DNA of 64,000 nucleotides from Pseudomonadota bacterium (GTDB lineage Bacteria > Pseudomonadota > Alphaproteobacteria > Acetobacterales > Acetobacteraceae), in assembly GCA_021809435.1 (NCBI GenBank), contig JAKBAD010000002.1, forward strand, positions 386,042 to 450,041, written 5' to 3'. The translations under genes were made by a program, and so were the position numbers. Of the stretch, positions 52,858 through 63,658 are shown in pieces; the stretch's first letter is position 1, and each line of letters opens with the position of its first letter. The notes below the pieces were generated by a model. That model was not told the origin of the DNA. It searched no databases and saw nothing but the letters and a program-made list of their open reading frames with translations.

Positions 52858-53928
52858 ATGAAACGCCTTCCGCCCGTCGCCATCCTGGCCTTGCTGGCCG
52901 CTCCCGCCCTGGCCCAGACACCCCCCGCCCCCCAGGCCGGCTACATCGTCGTGGCTCTCCAGCCTGTGCGCGACCAAACCAGCTACACAGGCCACATCGC
53001 GTCCCCTGGCGTGGTGCAGATCCAAGCGCGCGTGACTGGCTATCTCGAAGCCCAGGACTTCACCGACGGCGCCTACGTCACCAAGGGCCAGACGCTCTAC
53101 GAAATCGAGCGCCCGCCCTATCAAGCCGCCCTGGCCCAGGCCCAAGCCGCCCTGGCCCAAGCCCAGGCGCAAGAAAAGCTCGCCCAGGTGACCCTGGCCC
53201 GCGCCAAGGCGCTGCTCCATACCGCCGCCGGCACCCAGGCCGCGCTCGACCAAGCCCTGGCCACTGACCAAAGCGACCAAGCCGCCGTGCTGGCCGCCCA
53301 GGCCCAAGTGCAAACGGCCCAGATCAATCTTGGCTACACCACCATCACCGCGCCCATCAGCGGGCTCATCGGCGCCACCACCGTCACGCCGGGCAATGTC
53401 GTTGGCCCCTCCACCGGCACGCTGGCCACCTTGGTCACGCAAGACCCCATGTATGTCGACTTCGCCCTCCCCGACGCCGACGCCCTCAAATTCCAGTCCC
53501 ACATCTCCCAACTCGACGTGGTGCTCACCCTGCCCGACGGCAGCACCTACGGCCCCACCGGCCGGGTTGATTTCACCGGCAATCAGGTCGATGAAAGCAC
53601 CGACACGCTGGCCTGGCGGGCCACCATCGCCAACCCCGGTCACCGCCTCCAAGACGGCGAATATGTTCAGGTCACCCTACGTGACCGCACACCCAAACCG
53701 GCCATCCTCGTACCGCTCGCCGCCCTGGGCACCGACCAGATCGGTACTTTCGTGCTGGTCATCGGCCCCGGCGACAAAATCATCCGCCGCAACGTCACGC
53801 TCGGCCCACAATCCAACACCAGCGTGCAAATCCTTTCCGGCCTTCACCCGGGCGACAGGCTGGTGGTCGAAGGGCTGCAAAGCCTGCATCCCGGCGTGGT
53901 GGCCAAGCCCTACAAGGCCGCCCCATGA
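52858..53928 (+). CDS. RND efflux periplasmic adaptor subunit
   Basis: A 356-residue membrane fusion protein (AcrA/MexA type). A Sec signal peptide is at 1-19 (cleavage after ALA); no lipobox Cys is seen, so it is probably soluble or peripherally attached. Lipoyl halves ([24 protein letters not shown] and [22 protein letters not shown]) flank an Ala/Gln-rich hairpin ([17 protein letters not shown]), and a beta-barrel domain follows. It links the pump encoded downstream to an outer-membrane channel. Its stop overlaps the pump gene by four bases. The outer-membrane factor is not in the window. Confidence 0.94.
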   Translation: MKRLPPVAILALLAAPALAQTPPAPQAGYIVVALQPVRDQTSYTGHIASPGVVQIQARVTGYLEAQDFTDGAYVTKGQTLYEIERPPYQAALAQAQAALAQAQAQEKLAQVTLARAKALLHTAAGTQAALDQALATDQSDQAAVLAAQAQVQTAQINLGYTTITAPISGLIGATTVTPGNVVGPSTGTLATLVTQDPMYVDFALPDADALKFQSHISQLDVVLTLPDGSTYGPTGRVDFTGNQVDESTDTLAWRATIANPGHRLQDGEYVQVTLRDRTPKPAILVPLAALGTDQIGTFVLVIGPGDKIIRRNVTLGPQSNTSVQILSGLHPGDRLVVEGLQSLHPGVVAKPYKAAP

Positions 53929-56900
53929 TCTCCAGCTTCTTCATCGACCGGCCGCGCTTTGCCGGCGTCATCGCCATTGTCACACTGCTGGCCGGCGCCA
54001 TTTCGCTCACCCGCATTCCCATCGCGCAATTCCCCGATATCGTGCCTCCCCAGGTCATGGTCACGGTCAATTATCCCGGCGCCTCGGCGAAAGTGGTCGA
54101 ACAAACGGTCGCCGAGCCGATCGAGGCGGCGGTCAACGGGCTGAATGACGAGCTCTATATGTCGTCAACCTCTGGCAATGACGGTTCCTACACCCTCAAT
54201 GTCAGTTTCCGCGTCGGCTCCAACCCCGACATCGACACAGTCAACGTCACCAACGCGGTGCAGCAAGCCACCAGCCAGCTGCCCGCCCTGGTTCAGCAGG
54301 AAGGCATCACCGTCCGCAAGCGTTCCAGCGCGGTGCTGGAATTCATGTTTGTCTACAGTCCCGGCAATGCGCTCAGCCAGCTGCAAGTCTCCAACTACGT
54401 CACCATCAACATGCTCGATGCCCTGGCCCGCGTGCCGGGCGTCGGCCAGGCGATTCTGTTTGGTCCCCAGAGCTATTCCATGCGGGTCAATTACTCGGTC
54501 GCCCGCCTGACCCAGCTCGGCCTCACCCCGGCCGACATCGTCAGCGCCATCAATTCCCAAAACGTCGAGGCCCCGCTCGGCGCCATCGGCGAGGAGCCCG
54601 GCGCCGACAACCAGCAACTCCAGCTCACCGTCGAGGCCAAAGGCCGCCTGACCACCCCGGCCCAGTTCGGCGACATCGTGTTGCGCGCCAACCCCGACGG
54701 ATCCCTGCTGCGCCTCAAGGATGTCGCCACCATCACGCTGGGCGCGCAAAGCATCACCCGCTTCAACAAGCTCGATAATAACCCCGGCCAGGCCATCGCC
54801 ATCTTTCTGGCGCCCGGCGCCAACGCCATCTCCACCGCCAAGGCGGTGAACGCCGAAATGGCCCAGCTCCAAACCCGTTTCCCCCAGGGGCTCAAGGCCA
54901 GCGTGGTGTTCAACACCACCGATTTCGTCCAGGACACGATCCACGAGGTCGAGCACACCCTGGCCGAGGCCTTCCTGCTCGTGGTCGTCGTGGTGTTCCT
55001 GTTCCTGGGCGACTGGCGCGCCGCCCTGGTGCCCATGGTGGTGGTGCCCATCGCGCTCATTGGCGCCTTCACCTTTTTGCTGGCCTTTGGCGGTTCAGCC
55101 AACACGGTCTCGCTGCTGGCGCTGGTGGTGGCCACCGGCATCGTGGTCGATGACGCCATCGTGGTGGTCGAGAATTGCGAACGCGTGATGGCCGAACGCC
55201 GCGACCTCTCCAAGCGCGAGGCCGTCAAGCTCGCCATGAGCCAGATCACCGGCCCGATCATCGCCATCTCGCTGGTGCTGCTCTCGGTGTTCGTGCCCAT
55301 CGCCTTCATTCCCGGCCTCTCGGGGCTGCTGTTCCAGCAATTCGCCCTCACGGTCAGCGTGGCCATGCTCATTTCGGCGGTCAACGCGCTCACCCTCTCC
55401 CCGGCCTTGTGCGCCATCCTGCTGCGCCCTGGCCACATCGCCCATGGCGTGCTCGGCCGCGTGCTCACCGGCATCGAGGCCACCCGCGAAGCCTATGCCC
55501 GCGTGGTTCGCCGCCTGCTGCGCCGCGCCTGGATCGGCATCCTCGCCGTGGCCTTGTTTGCCCTGGGCGCGGGCGGGCTCAAGCTCATCACACCGGGCGG
55601 CTTTCTGCCGAGCGAAGATCAGGGGGCGTTTTTCGTCCAGGCCACGCTGCCCCCCGGCGCCGCCCTGGCGCGCACCAACGCGGTGGCCGCCGAGCTGACC
55701 AAACAGTTCGAAAAACTGCCCCAGGTCGATGAGGTGCTCTCGGTCTCCGGCCTCTCGATCATCGACTTCGCCACCGAACCCAACGCGGCCTTCTTCGTCA
55801 TTCACCTCAAACCCTTCTCGGCTCGCCCCGGCGCCAAAAACGGCGCCGACGCGGTCATCCGCGAAATCTTCGCCATCGGCGCCCGCCAGCACGCGGCCAA
55901 GGTGATCGCCTTCAACCTGCCGCCGATTTTGGGGCTCTCCACCAATGGCGGCTTCCAATATGAGCTCGAAAACCTCGATGCCGCGTCCGAGCAGCGCCAA
56001 CAGCAAGTGCTCAACGGCCTGCTCATGGCCGCCAACGCCGACCCCAAGCTCGCGCATGTGTTCTCAACCTACAACGCCGATAATCCGGCCCTCGAACTGA
56101 CCCTCGACCGCGACAAGGCCGCCGCCCTGGGCGTCACGCCCGCGGCGGTGTTCAATGTCCTGCAAGCCACGCTGGGCAGCCAATATGTCAACCAGTTCAA
56201 CCTGTTCGGGCGGGTCTGGCAGGTCAATATCCAGGGCCAGCCCGCCGACCGCGACACGCCCGACGCCATCAACAAGCTCTATGTGCGCTCAAGTTCGGGC
56301 GCCATGGTGCCCCTGCGGTCGCTGGTCACGCTGTCCACCAGTCTCGAGCCCCAAATCATCTCCCGCTACAACAATATCGAAGCCGTGCAGGTCAATGGCA
56401 GCCCGGCAGCGGGGGTTTCATCCGGCGCGGCCATCGCCGAAATGGCCAAACTCTCCGCCCGTGTCCTGCCCAGCGGCTTCACCTTCGACTGGACCGGCAC
56501 GGCCTACCAGGAAGTCACCGCCCAAGGCCAAACCGGCCCCCTGCTCGGGCTTTCGGTGCTGTTCGCCTATCTGTTCCTGGTCGCGCTTTATGAAAGCTGG
56601 GTAATCCCGCTGCCCGTTCTGCTCTCGGTCACCATCGGCGCGTTTGGGGCGCTGCTCGGCACCAAGCTGTGTGGCCTCACCGTCAATCTCTACGCCCAAA
56701 TCGGCCTCGTCACCCTCATCGCCCTGGCGGCCAAAAACGGCATCCTGATCGTCGCCTTCGCCAAGGAACGGCGTGAAGAGGGCATGGACATCGTCGAAGC
56801 CGCCGCCCAGGGCGCGCGCATGCGGTTTCGCGCCGTCACCATGACCTCGTTTGCCTTCATCGCCGGGCTGACCCCGCTGGTGGTGGCCTCGGGCGCCGCC

Positions 56901-57023
56901 GAAATCACCCGCCGCTCACTCGGCACGCCGGTGTTTTTTGGCATGATGGCCGCCTCCGCGATCGGCATTTTCATCATCCCCCTGCTCTACGTCACCTTCC
57001 AACGGCTGCGCGAGCGGCGCTAA
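53925..57023 (+). CDS. RND efflux pump permease, HAE-1 (AcrB/MexB) type
   Basis: A 1032-residue inner-membrane drug/proton antiporter with 12 transmembrane segments and two large periplasmic loops. The proton-relay Asp pair is in [14 protein letters not shown] (TM4), and the partner Lys is in [17 protein letters not shown] (TM10). Length and motifs match the hydrophobe/amphiphile efflux family; the substrates cannot be told. It is followed by a palindrome-rich gap before lptF. Confidence 0.96.
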   Translation: MISSFFIDRPRFAGVIAIVTLLAGAISLTRIPIAQFPDIVPPQVMVTVNYPGASAKVVEQTVAEPIEAAVNGLNDELYMSSTSGNDGSYTLNVSFRVGSNPDIDTVNVTNAVQQATSQLPALVQQEGITVRKRSSAVLEFMFVYSPGNALSQLQVSNYVTINMLDALARVPGVGQAILFGPQSYSMRVNYSVARLTQLGLTPADIVSAINSQNVEAPLGAIGEEPGADNQQLQLTVEAKGRLTTPAQFGDIVLRANPDGSLLRLKDVATITLGAQSITRFNKLDNNPGQAIAIFLAPGANAISTAKAVNAEMAQLQTRFPQGLKASVVFNTTDFVQDTIHEVEHTLAEAFLLVVVVVFLFLGDWRAALVPMVVVPIALIGAFTFLLAFGGSANTVSLLALVVATGIVVDDAIVVVENCERVMAERRDLSKREAVKLAMSQITGPIIAISLVLLSVFVPIAFIPGLSGLLFQQFALTVSVAMLISAVNALTLSPALCAILLRPGHIAHGVLGRVLTGIEATREAYARVVRRLLRRAWIGILAVALFALGAGGLKLITPGGFLPSEDQGAFFVQATLPPGAALARTNAVAAELTKQFEKLPQVDEVLSVSGLSIIDFATEPNAAFFVIHLKPFSARPGAKNGADAVIREIFAIGARQHAAKVIAFNLPPILGLSTNGGFQYELENLDAASEQRQQQVLNGLLMAANADPKLAHVFSTYNADNPALELTLDRDKAAALGVTPAAVFNVLQATLGSQYVNQFNLFGRVWQVNIQGQPADRDTPDAINKLYVRSSSGAMVPLRSLVTLSTSLEPQIISRYNNIEAVQVNGSPAAGVSSGAAIAEMAKLSARVLPSGFTFDWTGTAYQEVTAQGQTGPLLGLSVLFAYLFLVALYESWVIPLPVLLSVTIGAFGALLGTKLCGLTVNLYAQIGLVTLIALAAKNGILIVAFAKERREEGMDIVEAAAQGARMRFRAVTMTSFAFIAGLTPLVVASGAAEITRRSLGTPVFFGMMAASAIGIFIIPLLYVTFQRLRERR

Positions 57024-57128
57024 CCCGCCCCGGCCTCGCCGGCGGGCCATCGTCACACATCGTCACCCGCCCCGCCGGATCACCAGAGCCTTGGAAAAGC
57101 GGCATAATTTTTGCCGCATTGCCAAGGC
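57024..57128. repeat. Palindromes after the RND pump gene
   Basis: Just past the pump stop, CCCGCC pairs with GGCGGG (57024-57046). Further right a nested hairpin is found: GCCTTGG (57088-57094) and CCAAGGC (57122-57128) enclose GCGGCA (57099-57104) and TGCCGC (57112-57117). They may end the efflux transcript or protect its 3' end. Confidence 0.5.
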
Positions 57129-57192
57129 CTTGCCCGGCGCGGGGCCCCACGCTCTTGCCTAACGCGCCACGAATGGCCACAACGCTCACGAC

Positions 57193-58299
57193 ATGCCGCC
57201 CCGCCGCTTCCCCTCTTTGCTCGACCGCTACATCATCAGCCAGCTTTGCGTGGCGCTGGTGCTGGTCACGGTCGGCCTGCTGGCGCTCATCTGGCTCACC
57301 CAGTCACTCCGCTTCATCCAAATCGTCGTCGATCACGGCCTCTCCCCGTTCGTGTTCATCAAGCTCACCGGCCTGCTGGTGCCGAGCTTCCTGTCGGTCA
57401 TTCTCCCCATCACCTGCTTCATCGTGGTGTTGTTCACCTATTCCCGCCTGAACGGCGACCGCGAGCTGACCATCATGCGCGGCACCGGCCTGTCCGACCT
57501 GCGCCTCGCCCGCCCCGCCCTGGCCGTGGCGCTCGGCTCGACAATTCTCGGCTATCTCCTCACCCTGGCCGTGGTGCCAGGCACGCTCAAAGCCTTCCAT
57601 GATTACGAATTCGAAATCCGCAGCCAGGTGGCGGCTTTTCTGCTCCAGCCCGGCGTGTTCACCCATGTCTCGAACGACATCACGGTCTATGTGCAAAACC
57701 GCAGCGCCAACGGCACGCTGACCGGCATCCTGATCGAAGACACCCGCGACCCCACCGCGCCCGCGACCATTTTGGCCAATAGCGGCCAGATCGTTTACGA
57801 TTCCGCCGGCCCCATGGTGGTGCTGACCAACGGCTCGCGGCAGGTGATCGACCCTCATACCGGCCGGCTCGATGTGCTGAGCTTCACCCGCAACGAAATC
57901 TCGCTCGCGGTCGCCGCCCATGCCGGCGCCAATCTCTATCTCGACGCCTCCGAGGTACCACTCTCCGACCTGCTCCATCCCGATGGCAGGGTACTACCGC
58001 AAAACCGCGGCAAATGGGCGGTCGAGGCCGAACGCCGCCTGTCCGCCCCGCTCGGCACCATCACCTACACGCTCATCGCGCTCATCGGCGTCCTGCGCGG
58101 CGGCTTCCGGCGCCATGGCGGGCTGGTGCGGCCCATCGGCGCGGTCGGCGCCGTCACCGCGCTGGTGGCGCTCACCCTTGGCGTCGATAATCTGGCCGCG
58201 CGCAACACCGCGTTGCTGCCCCTCATCTGGGTCATGGCCCTGCTGCCCCTCGCCGGCGCCTTGTATCTGCTCGCGCGCCAGAGGCTGATGCACGCATGA
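57193..58299 (+). CDS. lptF: LPS export permease LptF
   Basis: A 368-residue permease of the LptB2FG ABC transporter that extracts LPS from the inner membrane. It opens LLDRYIISQLCVALVLVTVGLLALIWLTQSLRF, has six transmembrane segments and a central periplasmic beta-jellyroll domain (about residues 110-265). The ATP-binding partner LptB is elsewhere. It overlaps lptG by four bases. Confidence 0.94.
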   Translation: MPPRRFPSLLDRYIISQLCVALVLVTVGLLALIWLTQSLRFIQIVVDHGLSPFVFIKLTGLLVPSFLSVILPITCFIVVLFTYSRLNGDRELTIMRGTGLSDLRLARPALAVALGSTILGYLLTLAVVPGTLKAFHDYEFEIRSQVAAFLLQPGVFTHVSNDITVYVQNRSANGTLTGILIEDTRDPTAPATILANSGQIVYDSAGPMVVLTNGSRQVIDPHTGRLDVLSFTRNEISLAVAAHAGANLYLDASEVPLSDLLHPDGRVLPQNRGKWAVEAERRLSAPLGTITYTLIALIGVLRGGFRRHGGLVRPIGAVGAVTALVALTLGVDNLAARNTALLPLIWVMALLPLAGALYLLARQRLMHA

Positions 58300-59408
58300 A
58301 GCTGCCGCTCACCCTCTCGCTCTATTTCGGACGGGTCTTCACCCTTGCCGTGGCCGCCATGCTCGCCGGCCTCACCGCCATCGTCTCGCTGTTCGACTTC
58401 CTCGAATTGCTGCGCGAATCAGGCTCCCGCCCGCAGGCCTCCTTTGGCATCGTGCTGCAAATCGAAATTCTGCGCCTGCCCTGGAGCATCCTGCAGCTCC
58501 TGCCCTTTGCCGTGCTGCTCGGCGGGCTGTTCGCCTTCTGGAAACTGGGCCGCGCCTCGGAGCTGGTGGTGGCGCGCGCCTCCGGCATTTCCGCCTGGCA
58601 GTTCCTGGGTGGCCCCGTGCTGCTGGCCGCCTGGCTGGGCGCGTTTGGCACCGGCGCGCTCAGCCCCATTTCGGCGGCCATGTTCGCCCGCGCCGAACTG
58701 CTCGATAACGCCTACCTCAAGCCCGGCGGCGGCCCGCTCTCGCTCAATGGCGGCGATCTCTGGGTGCGCCAGACCGACAAGGGCCTCAGCCCTCAGGGAA
58801 TCGCCATGGTGCATGCCGATAATGTGCATCTGAAGGGCACCGAACTCGATACCGACCAGATCTCGATCCTGCGCCTCGATGGCGGCTCATCGCTGCTCGA
58901 GCGCATCGAGGCGGCCCATGCCACCTTGGTCACAGGCTCGTGGCAGCTCAGCGATGTCAGCCTGCTGACCCCCGGCAATCCCCCCGCCCATGAAGACACG
59001 CTGACCTTCCCCACCGACCTCACCGTCAACCGCGTCCAGCAAAGCTTCGCCTCCCCCGACAGCCTGTCCTTCTGGGAACTTCCCAGCTTCATCCGCCTGC
59101 TCAAACGCTCCGGCTTTTCCGCCACCCAGCATGAGCTGGCCTTCCAAACCCTGTTTGCCCTGCCGCTGCTGTGCGCCACCATGGCCCTGGTCGCGGCCGG
59201 GTTCTCCATGCGGCAAAGCCGGCGCGGTGGCACTGGCAAAATGGTCACGCTCGGCGTTGCCGCCGGATTTTCGCTGTTCATGATTTCCGAAATCGCCAAC
59301 CAGCTGGGCAATTCAGGGGCCGTGCCGGTGGTGCTCGCCGCCTGGGCGCCCACGCTGTCCGGGCTGTTCTTCGCGCTTGCTTTGTTGCTGCATCTGGAAG
59401 ATGGCTGA
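58296..59408 (+). CDS. lptG: LPS export permease LptG
   Basis: A 370-residue homologue of LptF, with six transmembrane segments and a periplasmic jellyroll. LSLYFGRVFTLAVAAMLAGLTAIVSLFDFLELLRE is the start, and the C-terminal membrane half (AAGFSMRQSRRGGTGKMVTLGVAAGFSLFMISEI) is typical of LptG. It acts as a heterodimer with LptF and precedes lptD by three bases, so the whole transport chain is one operon. Confidence 0.93.
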   Translation: MKLPLTLSLYFGRVFTLAVAAMLAGLTAIVSLFDFLELLRESGSRPQASFGIVLQIEILRLPWSILQLLPFAVLLGGLFAFWKLGRASELVVARASGISAWQFLGGPVLLAAWLGAFGTGALSPISAAMFARAELLDNAYLKPGGGPLSLNGGDLWVRQTDKGLSPQGIAMVHADNVHLKGTELDTDQISILRLDGGSSLLERIEAAHATLVTGSWQLSDVSLLTPGNPPAHEDTLTFPTDLTVNRVQQSFASPDSLSFWELPSFIRLLKRSGFSATQHELAFQTLFALPLLCATMALVAAGFSMRQSRRGGTGKMVTLGVAAGFSLFMISEIANQLGNSGAVPVVLAAWAPTLSGLFFALALLLHLEDG

Positions 59409-59411
59409 ACC

Positions 59412-61697
59412 ATGATCCGCCCAGGCCGACTCCTGTCCCTTCTTGCCGCCGCCACCGCTCTTTCCGGCATGGCGCCGCTGTCCTGGGCCGTGGCCCAGCA
59501 ATTGCCCGGCACCGTCCAAACCCCGGCCCCCGCCGGCTTCGCGGCCAAGCCTCCAGCCCTGCCCGGTGCCACCCTTCCCGCCAGCGCCCAGAAACAACCC
59601 TTCAGTTTCCAGGCCGACCGGCTCAGCTACGACAAAACCGGCAACATCATCATTGCCGAGGGCCATGTGCATGCCATCCAGGATGGCCGAACCCTGATCG
59701 CCGACAAGGTCACGTTCGACCGCACCACCAACGTCGTCACGGCCGATGGCCACATCGCCCTCATCTCCCCCGACGGCCAAACAGTCTACGCCGATCATGC
59801 CGTGCTCAACAACGCGCTCAAGAACGCCGTCATGCAAGGCGTCTCGGCCCGCCTCGCCGATAATGTCCGCCTCATCGCCAATGGCGGCGAACGCTATGGC
59901 GGCTTGATCGACGAATTCGCCAAGCTGGTTTATTCGCCCTGCCTTCCCTGCGCGGCCAATCCGCGTGCCGCGCCCTTCTGGCAAATCCGCGCCCGCACCG
60001 CCACCCGTGACCTCCAACACAAAATGATCGAGTTCCGCAACGCGGTAATCGAGATCAAGGGTGTCCCGGTCGCCTACATCCCCTACCTCACCGCCCCCGA
60101 CCCCTCGGCCGGGCGCCAAAGCGGCCTGCTCATCCCGTCCGTGGGCTCCACCTCGCATCTCGGGCTGTTTTATGCCCAACCCTATTACTGGGTCATCAGC
60201 CCCTCGTCCGACCTCACCCTCACCCCCATCATCGCCACCCACCAGGGCCCCGCCCTGCACGGCGAATATCGTGAGGCTTTCAACCAGGGCACCCTGAATC
60301 TGCAAGTCACGGGCGGGCGTGACCACGGCACCTTCGGCAATGCCATGTTTGGCAACGGCACGTTCGACCTCAGCGATTCCTGGCGCGCGGGCTTCACCTT
60401 CAACCGCGCCTCAAACGCCACCTTCCTCGATGATTTCTCGACCCTGCCCAGCCAGTCTTATCTGTCGAGCAACCTCTACCTCGAAGGCTTCGCCCCCGGC
60501 GCCTATACCAAGCTGGAAGCTGAAACCTACCAGGGCCTGGTGGCCAGCGTGACCCAAGGCCGCGTGCCCATCGTCTTGCCTTACGGTCAATATGATTTCC
60601 TGTCCTCGCCCGATGCCTGGGGCGGCCAGATCAGCGCCAATCTCTCACTGTTCAACGTCATGCGTAACCAGGGCACCAACACCCGGCGCATCGCGTTCCT
60701 GCCGGGCTACCAGCTGCCGTTCGCGCTGCCGGGCGGCATCATCGGCCAAGCCCGCTTCCAGCTCATCGCCGCCGGCTACGACGCCGATAAGCTGAACCAG
60801 CAGCCCAATTACAGCGTCACCAACGCCGCCAGCACCGGCCGCGCCGAACCTTACGGCGCCGTCATGCTGCGCTGGCCGCTCATCCGGCCCTCAAACAACA
60901 TGGGCAGCGTGCTGATCGAGCCCGAGGTGCAGTTCGTCACCGCGCCCAATATCGGCACCAGCCAGAACAACAGAATCCCCAACGAAGACAGCCTGAGCCT
61001 CGAATTCTCCGACGCCAACCTGTTCGACCTGAACCGCTACCCCGGCATCGACCGCCTGGAAGGTGGCGCGCGGGTTGATTACGCGCTCCACGGCGCCTGG
61101 TATCTGCCGTCGGGCGCCAGTGTCGATGGGCTGGTTGGCCAGTCCTACCGGCTGCACAAAGATCATGTCTACCTGCCCGCCTCCGGCCTGAACGGCAACA
61201 TGTCTGACTATGTCGGCCATATCGAAGTCGCGCCCGCCAGCTGGCTCAACGCCAGCTTCCGCACCCGCCTCGATCACCACACCCTCGGCCCGCGCATGAT
61301 CGATACGGTTCTCACCGTCGGCACCAAGAGCCTGAGCGTCAATGGCGGCTATTATTTCAGCTCAACCGACCAGTACCCGCTTTATAATCTCGCGCCAGGC
61401 CTTGGCGGCATCACCCTAAACCCGCCCGCGGCCTATTTCACCACGCTGCGCGAGGTCACGGCGGGCTTCCAGGCCAATTACGGCCAGTGGTCGCTCTCCG
61501 CCAACATGACCCGCAACCTCACCACCGGCAAATTCGATACCGCGGGCGCCTCGCTCGGCTGGGCCAATGATTGTTTTGGCGCCAACCTGATCTATTCCCA
61601 GCGCTTCACCTCGTTCAACCTGGACAAGGGCAGCACCCTCGTGCTCTTCCAGCTCAGCTTCAAAACTCTCGGCAACCTTGGATTCAACGCCCTATGA
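59412..61697 (+). CDS. lptD: LPS-assembly outer-membrane protein LptD
   Basis: A 761-residue outer-membrane protein inserting LPS into the outer leaflet. It has an N-terminal signal peptide (about 1-26), an OstA/LptA-like beta-jellyroll (FSFQADRLSYDKTGNIIIAEGHV, residues 58-200) and a large beta-barrel. A CLPC pair is at residues 177-180 (SPCLPCAANPRAAP), and a further Cys lies near the C-terminus (WANDCFGANLIYSQRF); disulfides are needed in LptD of other species. The stop overlaps the surA ATG. Confidence 0.95.
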   Translation: MIRPGRLLSLLAAATALSGMAPLSWAVAQQLPGTVQTPAPAGFAAKPPALPGATLPASAQKQPFSFQADRLSYDKTGNIIIAEGHVHAIQDGRTLIADKVTFDRTTNVVTADGHIALISPDGQTVYADHAVLNNALKNAVMQGVSARLADNVRLIANGGERYGGLIDEFAKLVYSPCLPCAANPRAAPFWQIRARTATRDLQHKMIEFRNAVIEIKGVPVAYIPYLTAPDPSAGRQSGLLIPSVGSTSHLGLFYAQPYYWVISPSSDLTLTPIIATHQGPALHGEYREAFNQGTLNLQVTGGRDHGTFGNAMFGNGTFDLSDSWRAGFTFNRASNATFLDDFSTLPSQSYLSSNLYLEGFAPGAYTKLEAETYQGLVASVTQGRVPIVLPYGQYDFLSSPDAWGGQISANLSLFNVMRNQGTNTRRIAFLPGYQLPFALPGGIIGQARFQLIAAGYDADKLNQQPNYSVTNAASTGRAEPYGAVMLRWPLIRPSNNMGSVLIEPEVQFVTAPNIGTSQNNRIPNEDSLSLEFSDANLFDLNRYPGIDRLEGGARVDYALHGAWYLPSGASVDGLVGQSYRLHKDHVYLPASGLNGNMSDYVGHIEVAPASWLNASFRTRLDHHTLGPRMIDTVLTVGTKSLSVNGGYYFSSTDQYPLYNLAPGLGGITLNPPAAYFTTLREVTAGFQANYGQWSLSANMTRNLTTGKFDTAGASLGWANDCFGANLIYSQRFTSFNLDKGSTLVLFQLSFKTLGNLGFNAL

Positions 61698-62977
61698 AAA
61701 CCTTATCGCGCGTGGCCCTGCTTGTGGGCACCTTCCTCGGCGCCCCGGCATTCGCGCAAACCGCGGCGGCCACCGCGCCCGATAGCAGCGCCGTCGCGGC
61801 GGTGGTGAATAACCAGGTCATCACCACCGGCGACGTTAACGCCCGGGCGCGGCTTTTTGCCCTCTCCATCGGGCTGCAACCCACCCCCGAGGTTATCTCC
61901 AACCTGCGCGGCCAAGTCACCAACCAGCTCATCGATCAGGCGCTGCAACAGCAGGAAATCGAGAAAGACGGCATCACCGTCTCCGATTCCGACCTCGCGG
62001 CCGCGATCGCCCATATCGAACAGAACAACAACATGGCGCCCGGCGCCCTGCGCGCGCACCTCCAGGCGGCCGGCGTGCCGTTCGAGAGCATGCTGTCGCA
62101 AATGCGCATCCAGCTCGGCTGGCAAAGCGTGCTGCACAAGGTTCTGGGCCCTGGCCTGCAACCCACCCCGGGCGACATGGCCTCCGAAAAGGCCGCCCTC
62201 AAGGCCGAAATCGGCAGCACCCAATATCATCTGGCCGAGATTTTCGTCCCCGTGAGCGACCCGGCCGATGAGCACACCGCCTACGACTTCACCCAAAGCA
62301 TCATCGCCCAGCTGCGGGCCGGCGCGCCGTTCCCCATCATCGCCGCCCAGTTCAGCCAGGCGCCCAGCGCTCTCCAGGGCGGCGATATCGGCGCCCGCCA
62401 CCTCGACCAGCTCGACCGGCCGGTGGCCGACACCGTGGCCGAAATGCCGGTCGGCGCCATCTCCAACCCCATCCGCGTGCCGGGCGGCTATGAAATCGTC
62501 GAACTGATCGCCAAGCAGCAAATCAGCGCCGGCCCGCAAACCGTGCTCAACATCCGCCAAGCCTTCGCGCCCTACAGCACGCCGATCACCGGCGGCCAGC
62601 TCGGCCCCAGCCAGATCGCCACCGTCCAGGCGCTCATGACCAAGGCAAAAGCCGCCAAGAGCTGCGCCGACATCGCCGCCCTCAACGATTCCTATGGCGA
62701 TGTTCGCCCCTCCGATCCCGGCCCGGTCAATCTCGCCACCGTCGCCCCACCCGCCTTCCAGGCCATTCTGTCCAAGCTCTCGGTCGGTCAGATCACCCAG
62801 CCCCTGGTGGCGCCCGATGGCGTGTCCGTGGTCATGCTCTGCGGCACCAGCCAACAGGCCGTCGCCCTGCCCTCCGATCAGCAAATCGGCGATCTCATCA
62901 TCAACCAGCGTGTCGAGATGGAAAGCCAGCAATTGCTCGACCAGCTGCGTAACCACGCGCTGATCACCCGCAACTGA
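61694..62977 (+). CDS. surA: Periplasmic chaperone/peptidyl-prolyl isomerase SurA
   Basis: A 427-residue periplasmic chaperone with a signal peptide (1-21, cleavage after AFA). It has a SurA N-domain (AAVVNNQVITTGDVNARARLFALS), then a PpiC/parvulin domain (YHLAEIFVPVSD, FPIIAAQFSQAPSALQGGDIG, about 175-275), then a second weaker parvulin-like region. It helps fold beta-barrel proteins such as LptD, encoded immediately upstream with an ATGA overlap. Confidence 0.94.
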   Translation: MKTLSRVALLVGTFLGAPAFAQTAAATAPDSSAVAAVVNNQVITTGDVNARARLFALSIGLQPTPEVISNLRGQVTNQLIDQALQQQEIEKDGITVSDSDLAAAIAHIEQNNNMAPGALRAHLQAAGVPFESMLSQMRIQLGWQSVLHKVLGPGLQPTPGDMASEKAALKAEIGSTQYHLAEIFVPVSDPADEHTAYDFTQSIIAQLRAGAPFPIIAAQFSQAPSALQGGDIGARHLDQLDRPVADTVAEMPVGAISNPIRVPGGYEIVELIAKQQISAGPQTVLNIRQAFAPYSTPITGGQLGPSQIATVQALMTKAKAAKSCADIAALNDSYGDVRPSDPGPVNLATVAPPAFQAILSKLSVGQITQPLVAPDGVSVVMLCGTSQQAVALPSDQQIGDLIINQRVEMESQQLLDQLRNHALITRN

Positions 62978-62978
62978 A

Positions 62979-63557
62979 ATGCTGCGCAAAACCTACGATC
63001 ACGTGATCGCGCATGCGGCCAAGCCGCACGCGTTGGCGTGGCTGTTCTGCATCGCCTTCGCCGAAGCCAGCTTCTTCCCCATCCCCCCCGATGTGCTGCT
63101 CATCCCCATGGCCCTGGCCGCGCCGCGCCGCGCCTGGCTGTTCGCGCTAACCGCCACTCTGGGCAGCGTGCTGGGCGGGGCTCTGGGCTACCTCATCGGC
63201 TTTGAACTGTTTGCCAAGCTCGCCCAGCCGATCATTCATATCTACCATTACGAACAGGCCTTCGCCACGTTCCAGCAGGAGTTCGCCAAGTATGGCGTGG
63301 CGATCATCCTGCTCAAGGGCCTGACCCCGATTCCCTATAAAATCGTCACCATCGCGGCCGGCGCGGCGGCATTTTCCTTCCCCCTCTTCATGGCCGCCAG
63401 CCTGGTCACGCGCGGTGGCCGCTTCTGTCTCGAAGCCCTGCTGCTGCGCTATTTCGGCGAACCCGCGCGGGCCTTCATCGAAAACCGGCTGGGCATCGTC
63501 ACCGCCGTCATCGCGCTCGGCATCATCGCCGGCTTTGTCATCATCAAGCTGGTGTAG
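62979..63557 (+). CDS. VTT/DedA-like (YqaA family) membrane protein
   Basis: A 192-residue polytopic membrane protein. It has the VTT-type motif FAEASFFPIPPDVLLIPMALA, a GSVLGGALGYLIG segment, a re-entrant-like KYGVAIILLKGLTPIPYKIVTIAAG with the conserved Gly-Pro-Pro-type residues, and a C-terminal transmembrane helix. DedA/YqaA proteins are linked to membrane potential homeostasis and lipid scrambling. It is one base past surA. Confidence 0.9.
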   Translation: MLRKTYDHVIAHAAKPHALAWLFCIAFAEASFFPIPPDVLLIPMALAAPRRAWLFALTATLGSVLGGALGYLIGFELFAKLAQPIIHIYHYEQAFATFQQEFAKYGVAIILLKGLTPIPYKIVTIAAGAAAFSFPLFMAASLVTRGGRFCLEALLLRYFGEPARAFIENRLGIVTAVIALGIIAGFVIIKLV

Positions 63558-63579
63558 TGTCACCCCAATAAAGAAAGAA

Positions 63580-63603
63580 GCGGCCTTTTTGAAAAAAGGC
63601 CGC
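63580..63603. terminator. First of two tandem hairpins between convergent operons
   Basis: GCGGCCTTT pairs with AAAGGCCGC around TTGAAA (the T/A part can extend the stem). It lies 22 bases past the VTT-protein stop. On the minus strand it is preceded by the second hairpin, so both may serve ppdK as well. Confidence 0.7.
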
Positions 63604-63624
63604 CCCCAAAAACTTTTAAAATCT

Positions 63625-63651
63625 GGGGTAGGTGCCAACACCTGCCCCTTT
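63625..63651 (+). terminator. Second hairpin with a T-run
   Basis: GGGGTAGGTG, loop CCAA, CACCTGCCCC form a stem with one T-G pair, followed by TTTATT. It is the better rightward intrinsic terminator of the pair and sits just before the ppdK stop. Confidence 0.7.
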
Positions 63652-63658
63652 ATTGTGC

